Of a stretch of 64,000 nucleotides of DNA, positions 27,618-36,461 are shown in pieces. The DNA comes from Filimonas zeae (GTDB taxonomy: Bacteria > Bacteroidota > Bacteroidia > Chitinophagales > Chitinophagaceae): the NCBI RefSeq assembly GCF_014641615.1, contig NZ_BMIB01000001.1, forward strand, positions 1,612,769 to 1,676,768, read 5' to 3'. The notes below the pieces were generated by a model that was not told where the DNA came from, did not search any database, and saw nothing but the letters and a program-made list of their open reading frames with translations. Within the stretch, counting starts at the first letter, position 1, and every line of letters begins with the position of its first letter. The translations under genes were made by a program, and so were the position numbers.

Positions 27618-28781
27618 TCAGGCAGTTTTTGTGTCACATTGCTGCAACAACTCATTTATCAGCGGTGTATCGGCAGCCATTTCCCGGCTTTTCAATAACC
27701 ATTCCCTGGCTTTTTCCGGTTCCTGTTTCAGCAGGTAATAAATACCCAGATTGCGCCAGGCGTATGAATTTTCTCTGTCCAGCTGAATAGCATGCTGTAC
27801 ATCTGCCAGCCCTTGTTCCAACTGGCCGGTTTTCATGCGGGCATATCCGCGGTTATTCCAGGCATAGCTATAATTATTATCCAGTTCAATGGCTTTGTTT
27901 AGCCAGGGTAAAGCCGATTCAAAAGCCTCCAGGGTGGTAAACAGGTAGCCGAGTGCATTCAACGTGTAGGGGTTATCTGGTTGCAGGGCTAATGATTGCT
28001 CCAGAAAATACTGCGCTTCTTCCGGTTGGTTCAGGTTCAGGTGCGCCATGCCCAGGCAGTACCAGTCATCCGCATTCAGCGGGCATTTGTCGCACAGCGC
28101 CATGTATATCTGTATTACTTTGGGGTACCGCCGGCAAAAAAGCCAGGCGGTGCCCGCCAGCCGGTAGGTTTCTTCATTGGTCCACCCGCGTTTTAATAAC
28201 CGTTCAAATAATGTGGCCGCAGATTCATATTGTTTATCGCGGTAGTATTGCAGGGCCTGATGGTAGGTTTTGGCTGATTGTTTCAGCCGCAATAACTGAA
28301 TAAGGGTGCGGCCATCGGAGTAATATGTCTGGCCTGCCTGCGTGCGTTTCAAAAACGGATTAAAATTAAACAGGATATCAAACAGGGCAGATGTAAACAA
28401 CAGCGTGCAGAAAATAAGCAGCGGCATGGGCAGGCTGGCTGATAAAAGCAGGTACAACATCAGCAATGCAAAAAACAATGAAACCAGCGCGCCACCCATT
28501 ACATAAATCACCTGCCTGGCCACGCTCATGCTACCACAATCCGCTTCGCACAGGCCCCACCACCATTGCAAGGGGTTACGGCGAAACCAGCAGGTAAGGC
28601 GCCCCAGCTTTACAGATTTGCTCTGATGGGTTTCTTCAAAAGAACCTATATATATAGTAACCGGCCCGCGGCTGAATAAAAGTGCAGGAACAGCATGGCC
28701 CAGCTCGTGAAGCAGCACCGTTAATGGCCTTGTAACAAGTAACATTACAAGCACCGGAACAATGGCGGGTGGGTATTCCAT
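27618..28781 (-). CDS. M50-like membrane metallopeptidase fused to TPR repeats
   Basis: 387 residues. An N-terminal hydrophobic segment runs straight into the zinc motif HELGH (residues 25-29), as in site-2 protease and sporulation IVFB-type enzymes. Two further transmembrane helices lie at about 85-130 (QVIYVMGGALVSLFFALLML, LPMPLLIFCTLLFTSALFDI). An ND-type or distal third zinc ligand is not obvious; 'ILFNFNPF' (about residue 138) occupies the place of the usual NxxPxxxLDG motif. From about residue 175 the protein is a run of tetratricopeptide repeats (YYRDKQYESAATLFERLL, NALGYLFTTLEAFESALPWL, AWRNLGIYYLLKQEPEKARE). The TPR part should recruit a protein partner. Activity depends on the unverified third ligand. 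Confidence 0.75.
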   Translation of the reverse strand: MEYPPAIVPVLVMLLVTRPLTVLLHELGHAVPALLFSRGPVTIYIGSFEETHQSKSVKLGRLTCWFRRNPLQWWWGLCEADCGSMSVARQVIYVMGGALVSLFFALLMLYLLLSASLPMPLLIFCTLLFTSALFDILFNFNPFLKRTQAGQTYYSDGRTLIQLLRLKQSAKTYHQALQYYRDKQYESAATLFERLLKRGWTNEETYRLAGTAWLFCRRYPKVIQIYMALCDKCPLNADDWYCLGMAHLNLNQPEEAQYFLEQSLALQPDNPYTLNALGYLFTTLEAFESALPWLNKAIELDNNYSYAWNNRGYARMKTGQLEQGLADVQHAIQLDRENSYAWRNLGIYYLLKQEPEKAREWLLKSREMAADTPLINELLQQCDTKTA

Positions 28782-28971
28782 ATATTGTTAACACATACCG
28801 GCACAGGGGATAGTAATACCGGTGGAATGTGATGGTTGATTCTAAAATAGGCAAAAAATGGCAACCAGGATAAAATCATTTCCTACGGTTAAGTGTACCG
28901 GCTGGTTGGCTGCGAAAAAATATTCTCTTACTTTCAGGCACGAAAAAGCTACACCTGAAAAGTATTACAAC

Positions 28972-29727
28972 ATGAAGATAGTACTCATCGGATCTGGAAA
29001 TGTAAACACCGTACTAGGCAGAAGAATGGTAAAAGCCGGTCATTCTGTATTACAGGTTATCAGCCGTAATCTGGATAATGCCAGTAAACTGGCGGCAGAG
29101 CTGGATGCCACCGCTGCCGATTCTATGCAGTATTTAAATGGAGATGCAGATTTGTATATGGTTTCTGTATCGGATACAGCGCTGCCGCAGGTAGTGGAAG
29201 AGGTGCTGCTGCACGAGCAGCTGGTGGTGCATACTACCGGAGCTGCGCCTTTACAGATACTGAAAAACAGCTCGGCCAACTATGGCGTATTATACCCTTT
29301 GCAGAGTTTGCGTAAAAATATGGATAGTGAGCCGGTGATACCCCTGTTTACCGATGCCAATACACCGGAAGCGGAAGAGGTAATTACCCGGTTTGCCCAA
29401 AGTTTATCGCCCATTACCGGGCATGCTGGCGATGCAGAGCGTTTAAAACTGCACGTAGGCGCCGTGTTAGCCTCCAACTTTACCAACTTTTTATACATGC
29501 AGGCAGAGGAGTTTTGCAAAAAAGAGAACATAGGTTTTGAAGCGTTACTGCCTTTAATACAGGAAACGGCCGCCCGTTTACAGCATTATTCGCCTGCCAG
29601 CGTGCAAACCGGCCCTGCAGTAAGGAGGGATATGGTAACTATTGAAAAGCATTTACAGGTGCTGAAACCTTATCCGGAACTGACTGATTTGTATAAACAT
29701 CTTACCGGTGCCATTATAAGCCATTAA
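28972..29727 (+). CDS. Rossmann-fold DUF2520 protein (NADP oxidoreductase-like)
   Basis: 251 residues. The ATG at 28972 is chosen, not the frame opening at 28858, because MKIVLIGSGNVNTVLGRRMV is the conserved nucleotide-binding start (GxGxxx) of the family. A first Rossmann domain (to about residue 120, with LYMVSVSDTALPQVVEEV and VVHTTGAAPLQIL) is followed by the helical DUF2520 domain (GVLYPLQSLRKN, RLKLHVGAVLASNFTNFLYM, TGPAVRRDM). It resembles F420-dependent NADP reductases and ketopantoate reductase-like proteins, but its substrate is unknown. It begins the plus-strand housekeeping block. Confidence 0.85.
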   Translation: MKIVLIGSGNVNTVLGRRMVKAGHSVLQVISRNLDNASKLAAELDATAADSMQYLNGDADLYMVSVSDTALPQVVEEVLLHEQLVVHTTGAAPLQILKNSSANYGVLYPLQSLRKNMDSEPVIPLFTDANTPEAEEVITRFAQSLSPITGHAGDAERLKLHVGAVLASNFTNFLYMQAEEFCKKENIGFEALLPLIQETAARLQHYSPASVQTGPAVRRDMVTIEKHLQVLKPYPELTDLYKHLTGAIISH

Positions 29728-29733
29728 AAAAAC

Positions 29734-29759
29734 ACCCCGTGCGGAGAACCGGACGGGGT
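29734..29759. terminator. Possible hairpin terminator after the DUF2520 gene
   Basis: ACCCCGT (29734-29740) pairs with ACGGGGT (29753-29759), 7 bp past the stop codon. The T-run on the plus side is weak, so termination efficiency is uncertain; the A-run on its left would make a better terminator for the minus strand. Confidence 0.5.
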
Positions 29760-29906
29760 TAAAATCAATAGCAAGCAACCGATAAACATTGTAAATGGAT
29801 GGCAAAAATAGGGGCGGATAATTGTATTAACAAACAATTGTTTGTTTTTTGTTTTCGGTCAGCTGTCTGCATTACGCCCGTCAGGTTGGTTTTATAGCTT
29901 TATCCC

Positions 29907-29914
29907 TACTTTTG
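29907..29914 (+). promoter_or_regulatory. -7 promoter element of the ferredoxin operon
   Basis: TACTTTTG matches TAnnTTTG and lies 20 bp before the ferredoxin start. TTGG at 29886-29889 could serve as -33 with a 17-bp spacer. Confidence 0.5.
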
Positions 29915-29934
29915 CAGCGCAAACTGAATGAGTT

Positions 29935-30288
29935 ATGTACCAGATAAAGGTGAAATTTGAGCAGGTGGGAAGGTCGCCGGTAGTTTTACATCAGGTAGCG
30001 GCCAGCCAGTCTTTGCTGGATATTTGCCTGGATAATGGTATAGAACTACAGCATAAATGCGGTGCTTCCTGCGCCTGCAGCACCTGTCATTTGTACGTGG
30101 TAACGGGCATGGCATTTCTTTCGGGAATAACCAGCCGGGAAGAGGATTTTATTGAAAGGGCAGAAAATCCACGCCCGGAATCGCGCCTGGGTTGCCAGTG
30201 TACGTTATTGCCGGGAACAGGAGAGCTGGAAATAATGGTGCCCGATCAGCAACAGTTTGTGCAGGAAGAAGAGGGGATACTTTTGTGA
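29935..30288 (+). CDS. Adrenodoxin-type [2Fe-2S] ferredoxin
   Basis: 117 residues. The four iron-sulfur ligands are seen in CGASCACSTCH (three Cys in the C-x5-C-x2-C arrangement, about residues 42-51) and in RLGCQCTL (about residue 87), as in vertebrate-type/ISC ferredoxins. Hydrophobic and acidic surroundings (SLLDICLDNGIELQHKCGA) fit the family. It is a soluble electron carrier. It leads an operon: 29 bp later comes the KdsC-like phosphatase gene, then UbiA and Maf. These genes share no obvious pathway, so co-transcription here may be only positional. Confidence 0.92.
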   Translation: MYQIKVKFEQVGRSPVVLHQVAASQSLLDICLDNGIELQHKCGASCACSTCHLYVVTGMAFLSGITSREEDFIERAENPRPESRLGCQCTLLPGTGELEIMVPDQQQFVQEEEGILL

Positions 30289-30317
30289 ACGGAGATAATT
30301 AAGAAATATAGCGGTAA

Positions 30318-30839
30318 ATGAATGTACTTGAATTGTTTAAACCCATAACCACCTTTGTTTTTGATGTAGACGGGGTGTTAACAGATGGAATGTTACTGGT
30401 AATGCCTGGTGGTTTAATGGCCCGGCGTATGAATATTAAAGACGGTTATGCGTTACAGCTGGCCGTAAAAAAGGGATACCGTGTGGTAATTATTTCCGGT
30501 GGCAATTCGCCGGAAGTAAAAGAACGCCTGAACAATCTGGGTATTACCGATGTGTTTATGCGGGTGGAGAATAAACTGGAATGTTTACAGCAATACATGC
30601 AGCAGCAGCAGCTGCGTAATGAAGAATTGCTTTTTATGGGTGATGATATACCGGATTATGAAGTGATGCAACTGGTAGCTTTGCCGTGCTGCCCAAGTGA
30701 CGCGGTAGCGGAAATAAGAGGTGTTGCCCGCTATATTTCCCCACTGAAAGGAGGAGAGGGATGTGGCAGAGATGTAATTGAGAAAGTACTGAAGCTGCGT
30801 GGCGACTGGATGGCAGATACACAGATTAAATCGCAATAA
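30318..30839 (+). CDS. kdsC: KdsC-like HAD phosphatase (3-deoxy-manno-octulosonate 8-phosphate phosphatase family)
   Basis: 173 residues, the typical size of the small cap-less HAD phosphatases of KDO synthesis. Motif I is FVFDVDGVLTDG (nucleophile Asp and acid Asp), motif II is VVIISGGNSPEV, and motif IV is FMGDDIPDYEVM. The Lys of motif III lies in the NKLECLQQYM region. KdsC removes phosphate from KDO-8-phosphate, a step before KDO activation for lipopolysaccharide. Related members act on N-acylneuraminate-9-phosphate, so the exact sugar is an inference. No kdsA/kdsD is in the window. Confidence 0.8.
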   Translation: MNVLELFKPITTFVFDVDGVLTDGMLLVMPGGLMARRMNIKDGYALQLAVKKGYRVVIISGGNSPEVKERLNNLGITDVFMRVENKLECLQQYMQQQQLRNEELLFMGDDIPDYEVMQLVALPCCPSDAVAEIRGVARYISPLKGGEGCGRDVIEKVLKLRGDWMADTQIKSQ

Positions 30840-30851
30840 AACCTATTTTAG

Positions 30852-31817
30852 TTGAAACAAATCACCGCATTTTTAAAATTAATCAGGTGGCCTAACCTTG
30901 TGTTTATTGCGTTAACACAGGTTATGTTTAAGTACTGTGTACTAAAGCCTGTGTTTGATCAGGCCGGATTAAAGCCTAATGTAGAAGGTATTTATTTTGT
31001 GCTGATTCTGCTTTCTTACGTGCTGATAGCTGCTGCAGGTTACATTATTAATGACTATTTTGATTTGAATATAGACCAGGTAAACAAACCTGATAAAGTT
31101 ATTATTGACCGCGTAATCCGCCGCAGAAAAGCGCTGGCGCTGCATATTCTGCTGAGTATGCTTGCTATTGGTTTCAGCTTTATTGTAGACCTGCGGGCTG
31201 GCAGTAAAATTGCGGGGCTAAGTGCCATAGCATGTGTAATACTGTTATTCTTTTACTCCACCACACTCAAGAAAAAGTTTCTGATAGGTAATGTACTGGT
31301 AGCGGCTATTACAGCGTGGTCTATCATTGCGCTTACCTGGTTTGAAGGTAACCAGTTTTTTCTTTCTAAAAGCCGTGCAGGCAATCTGGAAATTGAAAAG
31401 ATATTCCGGCTTACCGTATTATACACCGGCTTTGCCTTTATTATATCACTGATACGCGAAGTGGTAAAGGATATGGAAGATGTGGAAGGCGATCGTAAAT
31501 ATGGTTGTAAAACCATGCCTATAGTGTGGGGATATAATGCTACCAAGGTATTTGTAATGGTATGGCTGATTGTGCTGATTGCCATGGTGGGTACTACACA
31601 GGTATATGTAATACAGTTTGGCTGGTGGATTAGTATTGTATACTCCGTGTTTCTGATTATAGGGCCATTGCTGAACATAAGCCGGAAACTGTTTTCAGCA
31701 CAATCGCCGGCGCATTACCATAAACTCAGCAGCCTTATTAAACTGGTAATGCTTACGGGTATATTGTCTATGGGTTTCTTTCTTATTTATTCCGATGTAA
31801 TATGTCGTTATTTTTAA
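30852..31817 (+). CDS. UbiA-family prenyltransferase (geranylgeranylglycerol-phosphate synthase-like)
   Basis: 321 residues from a TTG start 12 bp after the phosphatase stop. The TTG is supported because the conserved N-terminus (TAFLKLIRWPNLVFIALTQV) would be cut by any later ATG. About eight transmembrane helices are visible. The first Asp-rich motif is GYIINDYFDLNIDQVNKPDK (NDxxD type), and the second is VKDMEDVEGDRKYGCKTMP (DxxxD). These bind Mg-pyrophosphate of the prenyl donor. Bacteroidota members are usually annotated as geranylgeranylglycerol-phosphate geranylgeranyltransferases, but a quinone or other acceptor is possible. It is an integral inner membrane enzyme. Confidence 0.88.
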   Translation: MKQITAFLKLIRWPNLVFIALTQVMFKYCVLKPVFDQAGLKPNVEGIYFVLILLSYVLIAAAGYIINDYFDLNIDQVNKPDKVIIDRVIRRRKALALHILLSMLAIGFSFIVDLRAGSKIAGLSAIACVILLFFYSTTLKKKFLIGNVLVAAITAWSIIALTWFEGNQFFLSKSRAGNLEIEKIFRLTVLYTGFAFIISLIREVVKDMEDVEGDRKYGCKTMPIVWGYNATKVFVMVWLIVLIAMVGTTQVYVIQFGWWISIVYSVFLIIGPLLNISRKLFSAQSPAHYHKLSSLIKLVMLTGILSMGFFLIYSDVICRYF

Positions 31818-31821
31818 CATT

Positions 31822-32412
31822 ATGCAGCAAGAGGTAATACTGGCATCACAATCGCCCCGCAGAAAGCAGTTGCTGGAATGGGCAGAAGTGCCTTTTAAAG
31901 TAGTAGTACAATCCACTGACGAGTCTTATCCGGAAGGAATGGCTATTGCAGAGGTGCCTGTGCATATTGCACGTAACAAGGCGCTGGCAGTAAAAGCGCA
32001 GTTATGGGGCGGGGCGGCTGTAGAAGCGCCTGCACCAGTGCTGGCTGCTGATACTGTGGTGGTGCTGGGGAAAAAAATAATAGGCAAACCTGCCAGCCGC
32101 GAAGAAGCTATTGAAACGCTTACCGACCTTGCCGGACAGCGCCACGAGGTAATTACCGGAGTGGTGCTGCTGTACGGAGAAAAGGAAATTGCTTTTTATG
32201 ATGTTACCCAGGTAGAGTTTCATTTTCTTACGCAGCAAGAGATTGCTTTTTATGTAGATAAATATAAACCATATGATAAGGCTGGTGCCTACGCCATACA
32301 GGAATGGATTGGTGTAACGGGTATTAAAAGTATTTCAGGTGACTTTTATAACGTGATGGGGCTGCCGGTAAGCCGTGTGGTAAAGGCCTTAAAAGAGTTG
32401 GAAATCTTGTGA
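31822..32412 (+). CDS. maf: Maf-family nucleoside triphosphate pyrophosphatase
   Basis: 196 residues, full length. The signature VILASQSPRRKQLLEWAEV is at the N-terminus. VLAADTVVVLGKKIIGKPAS holds the catalytic Asp region. QEWIGVTGIKSISGDFYNVMG and LPVSRVV close the fold. Maf proteins hydrolyse dTTP/UTP or modified NTPs to monophosphates, as house-cleaning enzymes and possibly in division control. It overlaps almost directly with the UbiA gene (4 bp gap) and ends the ferredoxin-led operon. Confidence 0.92.
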   Translation: MQQEVILASQSPRRKQLLEWAEVPFKVVVQSTDESYPEGMAIAEVPVHIARNKALAVKAQLWGGAAVEAPAPVLAADTVVVLGKKIIGKPASREEAIETLTDLAGQRHEVITGVVLLYGEKEIAFYDVTQVEFHFLTQQEIAFYVDKYKPYDKAGAYAIQEWIGVTGIKSISGDFYNVMGLPVSRVVKALKELEIL

Positions 32413-32422
32413 TTATGAAGCC

Positions 32423-32448
32423 GGTGGTTTATATTTGAATAAACCACC
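32423..32448. promoter_or_regulatory. -7 promoter element inside an inverted repeat, upstream of the DUF2851 gene
   Basis: TATATTTG at 32430-32437 fits TAnnTTTG, with TTGT at 32407-32410 about 19 bp upstream as a possible -33. The element lies within the inverted repeat GGTGGTTTA (32423-32431) / TAAACCACC (32440-32448). This could be an operator dyad or a weak terminator of maf; no T-run follows. Confidence 0.45.
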
Positions 32449-32456
32449 GATTGCTT

Positions 32457-33767
32457 ATGCTGACTTATGTGCCACAGGCAGCTGTTATTCCTGAAAAATT
32501 ATTGCAGTTTATCTGGCTGCATCGTTACTTCAATTTCAAATCGGCTTATACTACAGAGGGGGAGAAGATTCACATTCTTCAGCCAGGTATGTTCAACACC
32601 AATCAGGGGCCCGATTTTCTGAATGCACGTGTACGTATTGGCAGTAAAATCTGGGCCGGGCATGTAGAAGTACATATACACGCCCGTGATTGGGACAGGC
32701 ATCATCATTCCGAAGACAGTAATTACGACAATGTTATTCTGCATGTAATATGGCAGCAGGGAACGCCCGCACAGTCTATGGCTAACCGCGCCATACCTGT
32801 GCTGGAGCTGCAACCATTGGTATCGGTATTAATGCTGAACGAATACCAGCGGTTAATGGAAGCGCCGGTTACGCCTGCCTGCGGTGCTATGTTGCCGGTA
32901 CTTTCTGCCCTGGGCTGGACGGCCTGGAAGGAAAGGCTGGCAGTGGAAAGGCTTACCCGCAAATCGGAAGCCATACGCCAGCTGCTGAAAGAAACCAATA
33001 ACCATTGGGAAGATGTGTTCTGGCGCTTACTGGCCCGTAATTTTGGTATAAAAGTAAACGCGTCATTTTTTGAACAGGTAGCAGAATCACTACCGGTGAA
33101 CGTGCTGGCTAAACATAAAAGGCAGATTAACCAGCTGGAGGCGCTGCTGCTGGGGCAGGCTAATCTGCTGGAAACGGAAATGACCGGTAGCTACGAAATA
33201 ATGCTACAGAAAGAATACCGTTATCTGCGCCATAAGTATCAGCTGAAGCCGGTAAAAGCTACTGCCTCCTTTCTCAGAATGCGGCCCGCTGCTTTTCCTA
33301 CGGTAAGGCTGGCGCAACTGGCTATGCTTATTCATAAAAGTAACCATCTGTTTTCCTGGATACGCGATGCGGCAGCGTTAAGCGAAGTAACGCGTTTGCT
33401 GGATATTACTGCCAATGATTACTGGCATTATCATTACCAGTTAGAACAACCGGCAGACTATTTACCTAAAAAGCTGGGGCAGGCCATGGTGTATAACCTG
33501 GTAATTAATACGGTAGTGCCTGTATTGTTTGCTTATGGTTTGCATATGAACGATACGGCTATAAAAGAAAGAGCCGTGGCATGGCTGCTGCAAACCCCCA
33601 AAGAAAAGAACAGTATTCTGCAGGATTGGCAGCAGCATGGTATTACGGCAGCAAATGCCATGGATTCTCAGGCACTGATTGAATTGAAAAACAATTTCTG
33701 CAATGCCAAACGATGCCTGGAATGTGCAGTAGGTAGTGCTTTGTTAAAAACTACCATCCAAAACTGA
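32457..33767 (+). CDS. DUF2851 family protein
   Basis: 436 residues. The start is the ATG at 32457 rather than the TTG two codons before. The N-terminal part matches DUF2851: EKLLQFIWLHRYFNFKSAYT, EKIHILQPGMFNTNQGPDFL, WAGHVEVHIHARDWDRHHH, NVILHVIWQ. The clustered His/Asp (HVEVHIHARDWDRHHHSED) suggest a metal-binding or nuclease-like site. The rest is helical, and a C-terminal Cys pair (NAKRCLECAVG) is present. The family is widespread in Bacteroidota and has no known function. Its last 17 bp overlap the end of the convergent osmC-like gene. Confidence 0.85.
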   Translation: MLTYVPQAAVIPEKLLQFIWLHRYFNFKSAYTTEGEKIHILQPGMFNTNQGPDFLNARVRIGSKIWAGHVEVHIHARDWDRHHHSEDSNYDNVILHVIWQQGTPAQSMANRAIPVLELQPLVSVLMLNEYQRLMEAPVTPACGAMLPVLSALGWTAWKERLAVERLTRKSEAIRQLLKETNNHWEDVFWRLLARNFGIKVNASFFEQVAESLPVNVLAKHKRQINQLEALLLGQANLLETEMTGSYEIMLQKEYRYLRHKYQLKPVKATASFLRMRPAAFPTVRLAQLAMLIHKSNHLFSWIRDAAALSEVTRLLDITANDYWHYHYQLEQPADYLPKKLGQAMVYNLVINTVVPVLFAYGLHMNDTAIKERAVAWLLQTPKEKNSILQDWQQHGITAANAMDSQALIELKNNFCNAKRCLECAVGSALLKTTIQN

Positions 33768-34155
33768 TGCTCTGCACCAGATCGGGATGCAGGGTTTTGG
33801 CTACCGGGCAGTGGCGGGCGGCGTTTTCCAGAATGGTTTTGTCTTTATCGCTCAGTTGCAGGCTTGCGGGAAAGGTAAATGCTACCTGTATTTCACCTAT
33901 CCGGCGCGGATCGGCGGCCATAATTTTGGTAATAGCTATCTGCGTGCCTGCCAGGTCAATCTGCATATCCCGTGCTTTTATGCCCATAATAGTAAGCATA
34001 CAGCTGCCCAGTGCCGTTGCCACCAGATCGGTAGGGGAAAACCGCTCGCCTTTGCCCTGGTTATCGACGGGTGCATCGGTTTCAATGATGGTTGCACTTT
34101 GCAGGTGACGGGCCTCTGTTCTCAGCTCTCCTTTATAAATTATTTCTGAAGTCAT
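33751..34155 (-). CDS. OsmC-family peroxidase-like protein
   Basis: 134 residues from the ATG at 34155; the frame opens earlier, but MTSEIIYKGELRTEARHLQS is the family start. The two redox cysteines are visible: ATALGSCMLTIMGIKARDMQ and ENAARHCPVAKTLHP. OsmC/Ohr proteins reduce organic hydroperoxides with a Cys pair. The GERFSPTDLVATALGSC context fits the OsmC/YhfA branch. It is cytoplasmic and single-gene, convergent with DUF2851 and divergent from the next membrane-protein gene across 46 bp. Confidence 0.92.
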   Translation of the reverse strand: MTSEIIYKGELRTEARHLQSATIIETDAPVDNQGKGERFSPTDLVATALGSCMLTIMGIKARDMQIDLAGTQIAITKIMAADPRRIGEIQVAFTFPASLQLSDKDKTILENAARHCPVAKTLHPDLVQSISFGW

Positions 34156-34201
34156 TGGACGAAAAATTTGCCTAAATTTACGCTTATCAAATAAATACGT
34201 T

Positions 34202-35002
34202 GTGAAGAAAACCATATTAGTTGCCCTGGCAGGACTTGTAGCGGTAGTCGCATTTGGACAGGATAAAAAGACCCGGAAACAGAAACAGGACGATAGAAAA
34301 CAACGGATTAACCAGTTGATAAAGCAGGAGGAGGAAGGGGCACTTATCTATCACAAACAAGGTGCATTTGGTATAAAGCTGAATACAGATGGTTACGGTA
34401 TTTTTTACGAACATGGTAAATACAAAACTATTAACCGCACCGATCTCTGGTGGATGGAACTGGGCGAACACCAGAGCAAAAAGCAGGAAAAAAGGACTAA
34501 CTCGCTCGGTGGCTACTACATAGGCAACCCCTACGTGTATGGTAAAATCAATAATTTCTATCATTTTAAGCTGGGTTTAGGTCAGCAAAGGCTGATTGGG
34601 GGCAAAGGCAACAAAAATGGGGTAGCCGTTTCGGCTATTTACGGCGGCGGTTTATCTGCCGGTATGCTTAAGCCTTATTACCTGAGCGTATATTATTCCA
34701 ATACAGGCCAGTCTAAAGATATCCGCTATACTGACGATCCGCAGAGTTTTCTCGACCCCTCGGCTATTGACGGGGCGGCAGGCCTTTTTAAAGGTTTTAA
34801 CAAAATTAAATTTGTGCCCGGTGTACACGCCCGCGCAGCCCTCCGGTTTGATTACGGACGTTTTAATGAGTTGCTGAGCGCCATTGAAGTAGGGGTGAAT
34901 GCTGAGTATTACACGCAGAATATGCCAATTATGGTGTACGACAGCAATCAGAAGTTTTTCTTCAACGGATATGTTGCCCTGGTGTTTGGTAAGAGAAAGT
35001 GA
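34202..35002 (+). CDS. Outer membrane beta-barrel-like protein of unknown function
   Basis: 266 residues from a GTG start. A signal peptide ([19 protein letters not shown], cut before QDKK) is followed by a basic, Gln-rich stretch ([20 protein letters not shown]). Many short alternating strands rich in Gly, Tyr and aromatic residues come next ([60 protein letters not shown]). The end is [13 protein letters not shown], close to the aromatic C-terminus of barrels. It probably sits in the outer membrane. No enzyme motif. It lies 16 bp upstream of lipA and is often found in that context in relatives, but I cannot confirm linkage. Confidence 0.65.
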   Translation: MKKTILVALAGLVAVVAFGQDKKTRKQKQDDRKQRINQLIKQEEEGALIYHKQGAFGIKLNTDGYGIFYEHGKYKTINRTDLWWMELGEHQSKKQEKRTNSLGGYYIGNPYVYGKINNFYHFKLGLGQQRLIGGKGNKNGVAVSAIYGGGLSAGMLKPYYLSVYYSNTGQSKDIRYTDDPQSFLDPSAIDGAAGLFKGFNKIKFVPGVHARAALRFDYGRFNELLSAIEVGVNAEYYTQNMPIMVYDSNQKFFFNGYVALVFGKRK

Positions 35003-35004
35003 TT

Positions 35005-35012
35005 TAATTTTG
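35005..35012 (+). promoter_or_regulatory. -7 promoter element before lipA
   Basis: TAATTTTG matches TAnnTTTG and ends 7 bp before the lipA ATG at 35019, so a transcript from here would be leaderless or nearly so. It begins just after the stop of the upstream gene. Confidence 0.4.
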
Positions 35013-35018
35013 TTGATT

Positions 35019-35984
35019 ATGCAGGAATTACCGATAGTTACGAAGACGACGGAGGAAACGATAGTTACGGCGGAGGGAAGGCCTAAAAAACCCAACTGGT
35101 TACGTGTAAAACTGCCTATTGGCGAAAGCTACAAACACGTGCGCAACCTGGTTGATACTCACAAACTACATACAATATGCGAAAGCGGTAACTGCCCTAA
35201 TATGGGCGAATGCTGGGGAGCCGGCACCGCAACGTTTATGATATTAGGTAACACCTGTACGCGCAGCTGCGGTTTTTGTGCGGTTGCTACCGGCAGGCCC
35301 GACGCGGTGGATTGGGATGAGCCGCAGCGTGTGGCAGAAGCTATTCACCTGATGAAGGTGAAACACGCGGTTTTAACCAGTGTGGACAGGGATGAACTGA
35401 GAGATGGCGGATCTATTATCTGGTACAATACCATTAAAGCGGTAAAATCGCTGAATCCGGATACTACATTGGAAACCCTGGTGCCCGACTTTAAAGGTCA
35501 GGTAGAGAATATCCAGCGTATTATTGATGCGGCACCCGAAGTGGTGAGCCATAACATGGAAACTGTGGAAAGGCTTACCCGTCAGGTACGTATTCAGGCT
35601 AAGTACAGACGCAGCCTAGAGGTATTGAAAGTGTTAAAAGAAGGTGGTATGCGCACCAAAACCGGCCTTATGCTGGGCCTGGGCGAAACCAAAGAGGAAG
35701 TAATACAAACGCTGGAAGACCTGGCAGCCGTGAATGTGGATGTTATTACAATAGGACAATATTTACAACCTACACAGAAACATTTGCCTGTACACCGCTT
35801 TGTACACCCGGATGAGTTTGCCGAACTGCGCGAAATTGGCTACCAACTGGGCTTTGATTATGTTGAAAGCGGTCCGCTGGTACGTTCATCTTACCATAGC
35901 GAGCGCCACGTATTTGAAGGCTACGGACGTAAAAAATGGATGGAAGAGAAGGAAGCCAAAGAGGCTGGCATCTTTCTTGGATAA
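35019..35984 (+). CDS. lipA: Lipoyl synthase (radical SAM)
   Basis: 321 residues. The ATG at 35019 ([14 protein letters not shown]) is chosen; the frame is open to 34899 but only inside the previous gene. LipA inserts two sulfurs into octanoyl groups on E2 and GcvH proteins. Both iron-sulfur sites are visible: the auxiliary cluster Cys in [13 protein letters not shown], and the radical SAM motif CTRSCGFC. Conserved phrases [32 protein letters not shown] and [18 protein letters not shown] follow, with the C-terminal RSSYHSE Arg-Ser-Ser motif of the family. The enzyme is cytoplasmic; no lipB is in the window. Confidence 0.97.
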   Translation: MQELPIVTKTTEETIVTAEGRPKKPNWLRVKLPIGESYKHVRNLVDTHKLHTICESGNCPNMGECWGAGTATFMILGNTCTRSCGFCAVATGRPDAVDWDEPQRVAEAIHLMKVKHAVLTSVDRDELRDGGSIIWYNTIKAVKSLNPDTTLETLVPDFKGQVENIQRIIDAAPEVVSHNMETVERLTRQVRIQAKYRRSLEVLKVLKEGGMRTKTGLMLGLGETKEEVIQTLEDLAAVNVDVITIGQYLQPTQKHLPVHRFVHPDEFAELREIGYQLGFDYVESGPLVRSSYHSERHVFEGYGRKKWMEEKEAKEAGIFLG

Positions 35985-36026
35985 AAGATAGGAAACACTA
36001 TTATTCACTCAATAAAGAAGTTTCCT

Positions 36027-36347
36027 ATGAGCGTACAAAAAGTATTGATCGGTGCCTTGTCTGGCGTAGTGGCTGGTGTAGCCATTGGTTTATTGGTAGC
36101 ACCTGCAAAAGGTAGCGAAACCCGCACTAAAATTGCTGACTCTGCCGATCAGTTAAAAAGAAAATTCCGTCGTTTAAGAGGCCAGGCTGATGCTGAGCTG
36201 GACGAACTGAAAGAAATATTTGAAAGCGAAATAGATGGTTTAAAAGGTGATGTGCGTGAGCGTGTGCTGAAGCTGATTGAAGCCAGCAAAACCAGCTATA
36301 AGCATATGAAAGAAGTAAAAGAACAAAACGGAGTAGAGGTAATATAA
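36027..36347 (+). CDS. YtxH domain protein
   Basis: 106 residues. An N-terminal glycine-zipper membrane helix (KVLIGALSGVVAGVAIGLLV) is followed directly by the YtxH signature APAKGSETRTKI. A long amphipathic, Lys/Glu-rich helix comes next (SADQLKRKFRRLRGQADAEL...). YtxH proteins are general-stress membrane proteins of unknown detailed role. The gene is preceded by a 42-bp gap after lipA and followed by a strong terminator, so it may be read through from lipA or transcribed alone. Confidence 0.85.
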   Translation: MSVQKVLIGALSGVVAGVAIGLLVAPAKGSETRTKIADSADQLKRKFRRLRGQADAELDELKEIFESEIDGLKGDVRERVLKLIEASKTSYKHMKEVKEQNGVEVI

Positions 36348-36370
36348 TTGCCACCTTCTCTGTTTCAGAT

Positions 36371-36404
36371 AAAAAGGCCGTTTACCGATGTAAACGGCCT
36401 TTTT
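36371..36404 (+). terminator. Terminator after the YtxH gene
   Basis: A perfect 15-bp stem AAAAAGGCCGTTTAC / GTAAACGGCCTTTTT with a 4-nt loop. Confidence 0.92.
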
Positions 36405-36461
36405 ATTGGGTGCAACCCGGCAAGTACGAAGATTTTACTATTTTCCGTTTAAATTGATGAT

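Noticed and set aside
32423-32448. Rho-independent terminator for maf
   Set aside because: No T-run follows the stem; an operator-like dyad is as likely, so it is not called a terminator.
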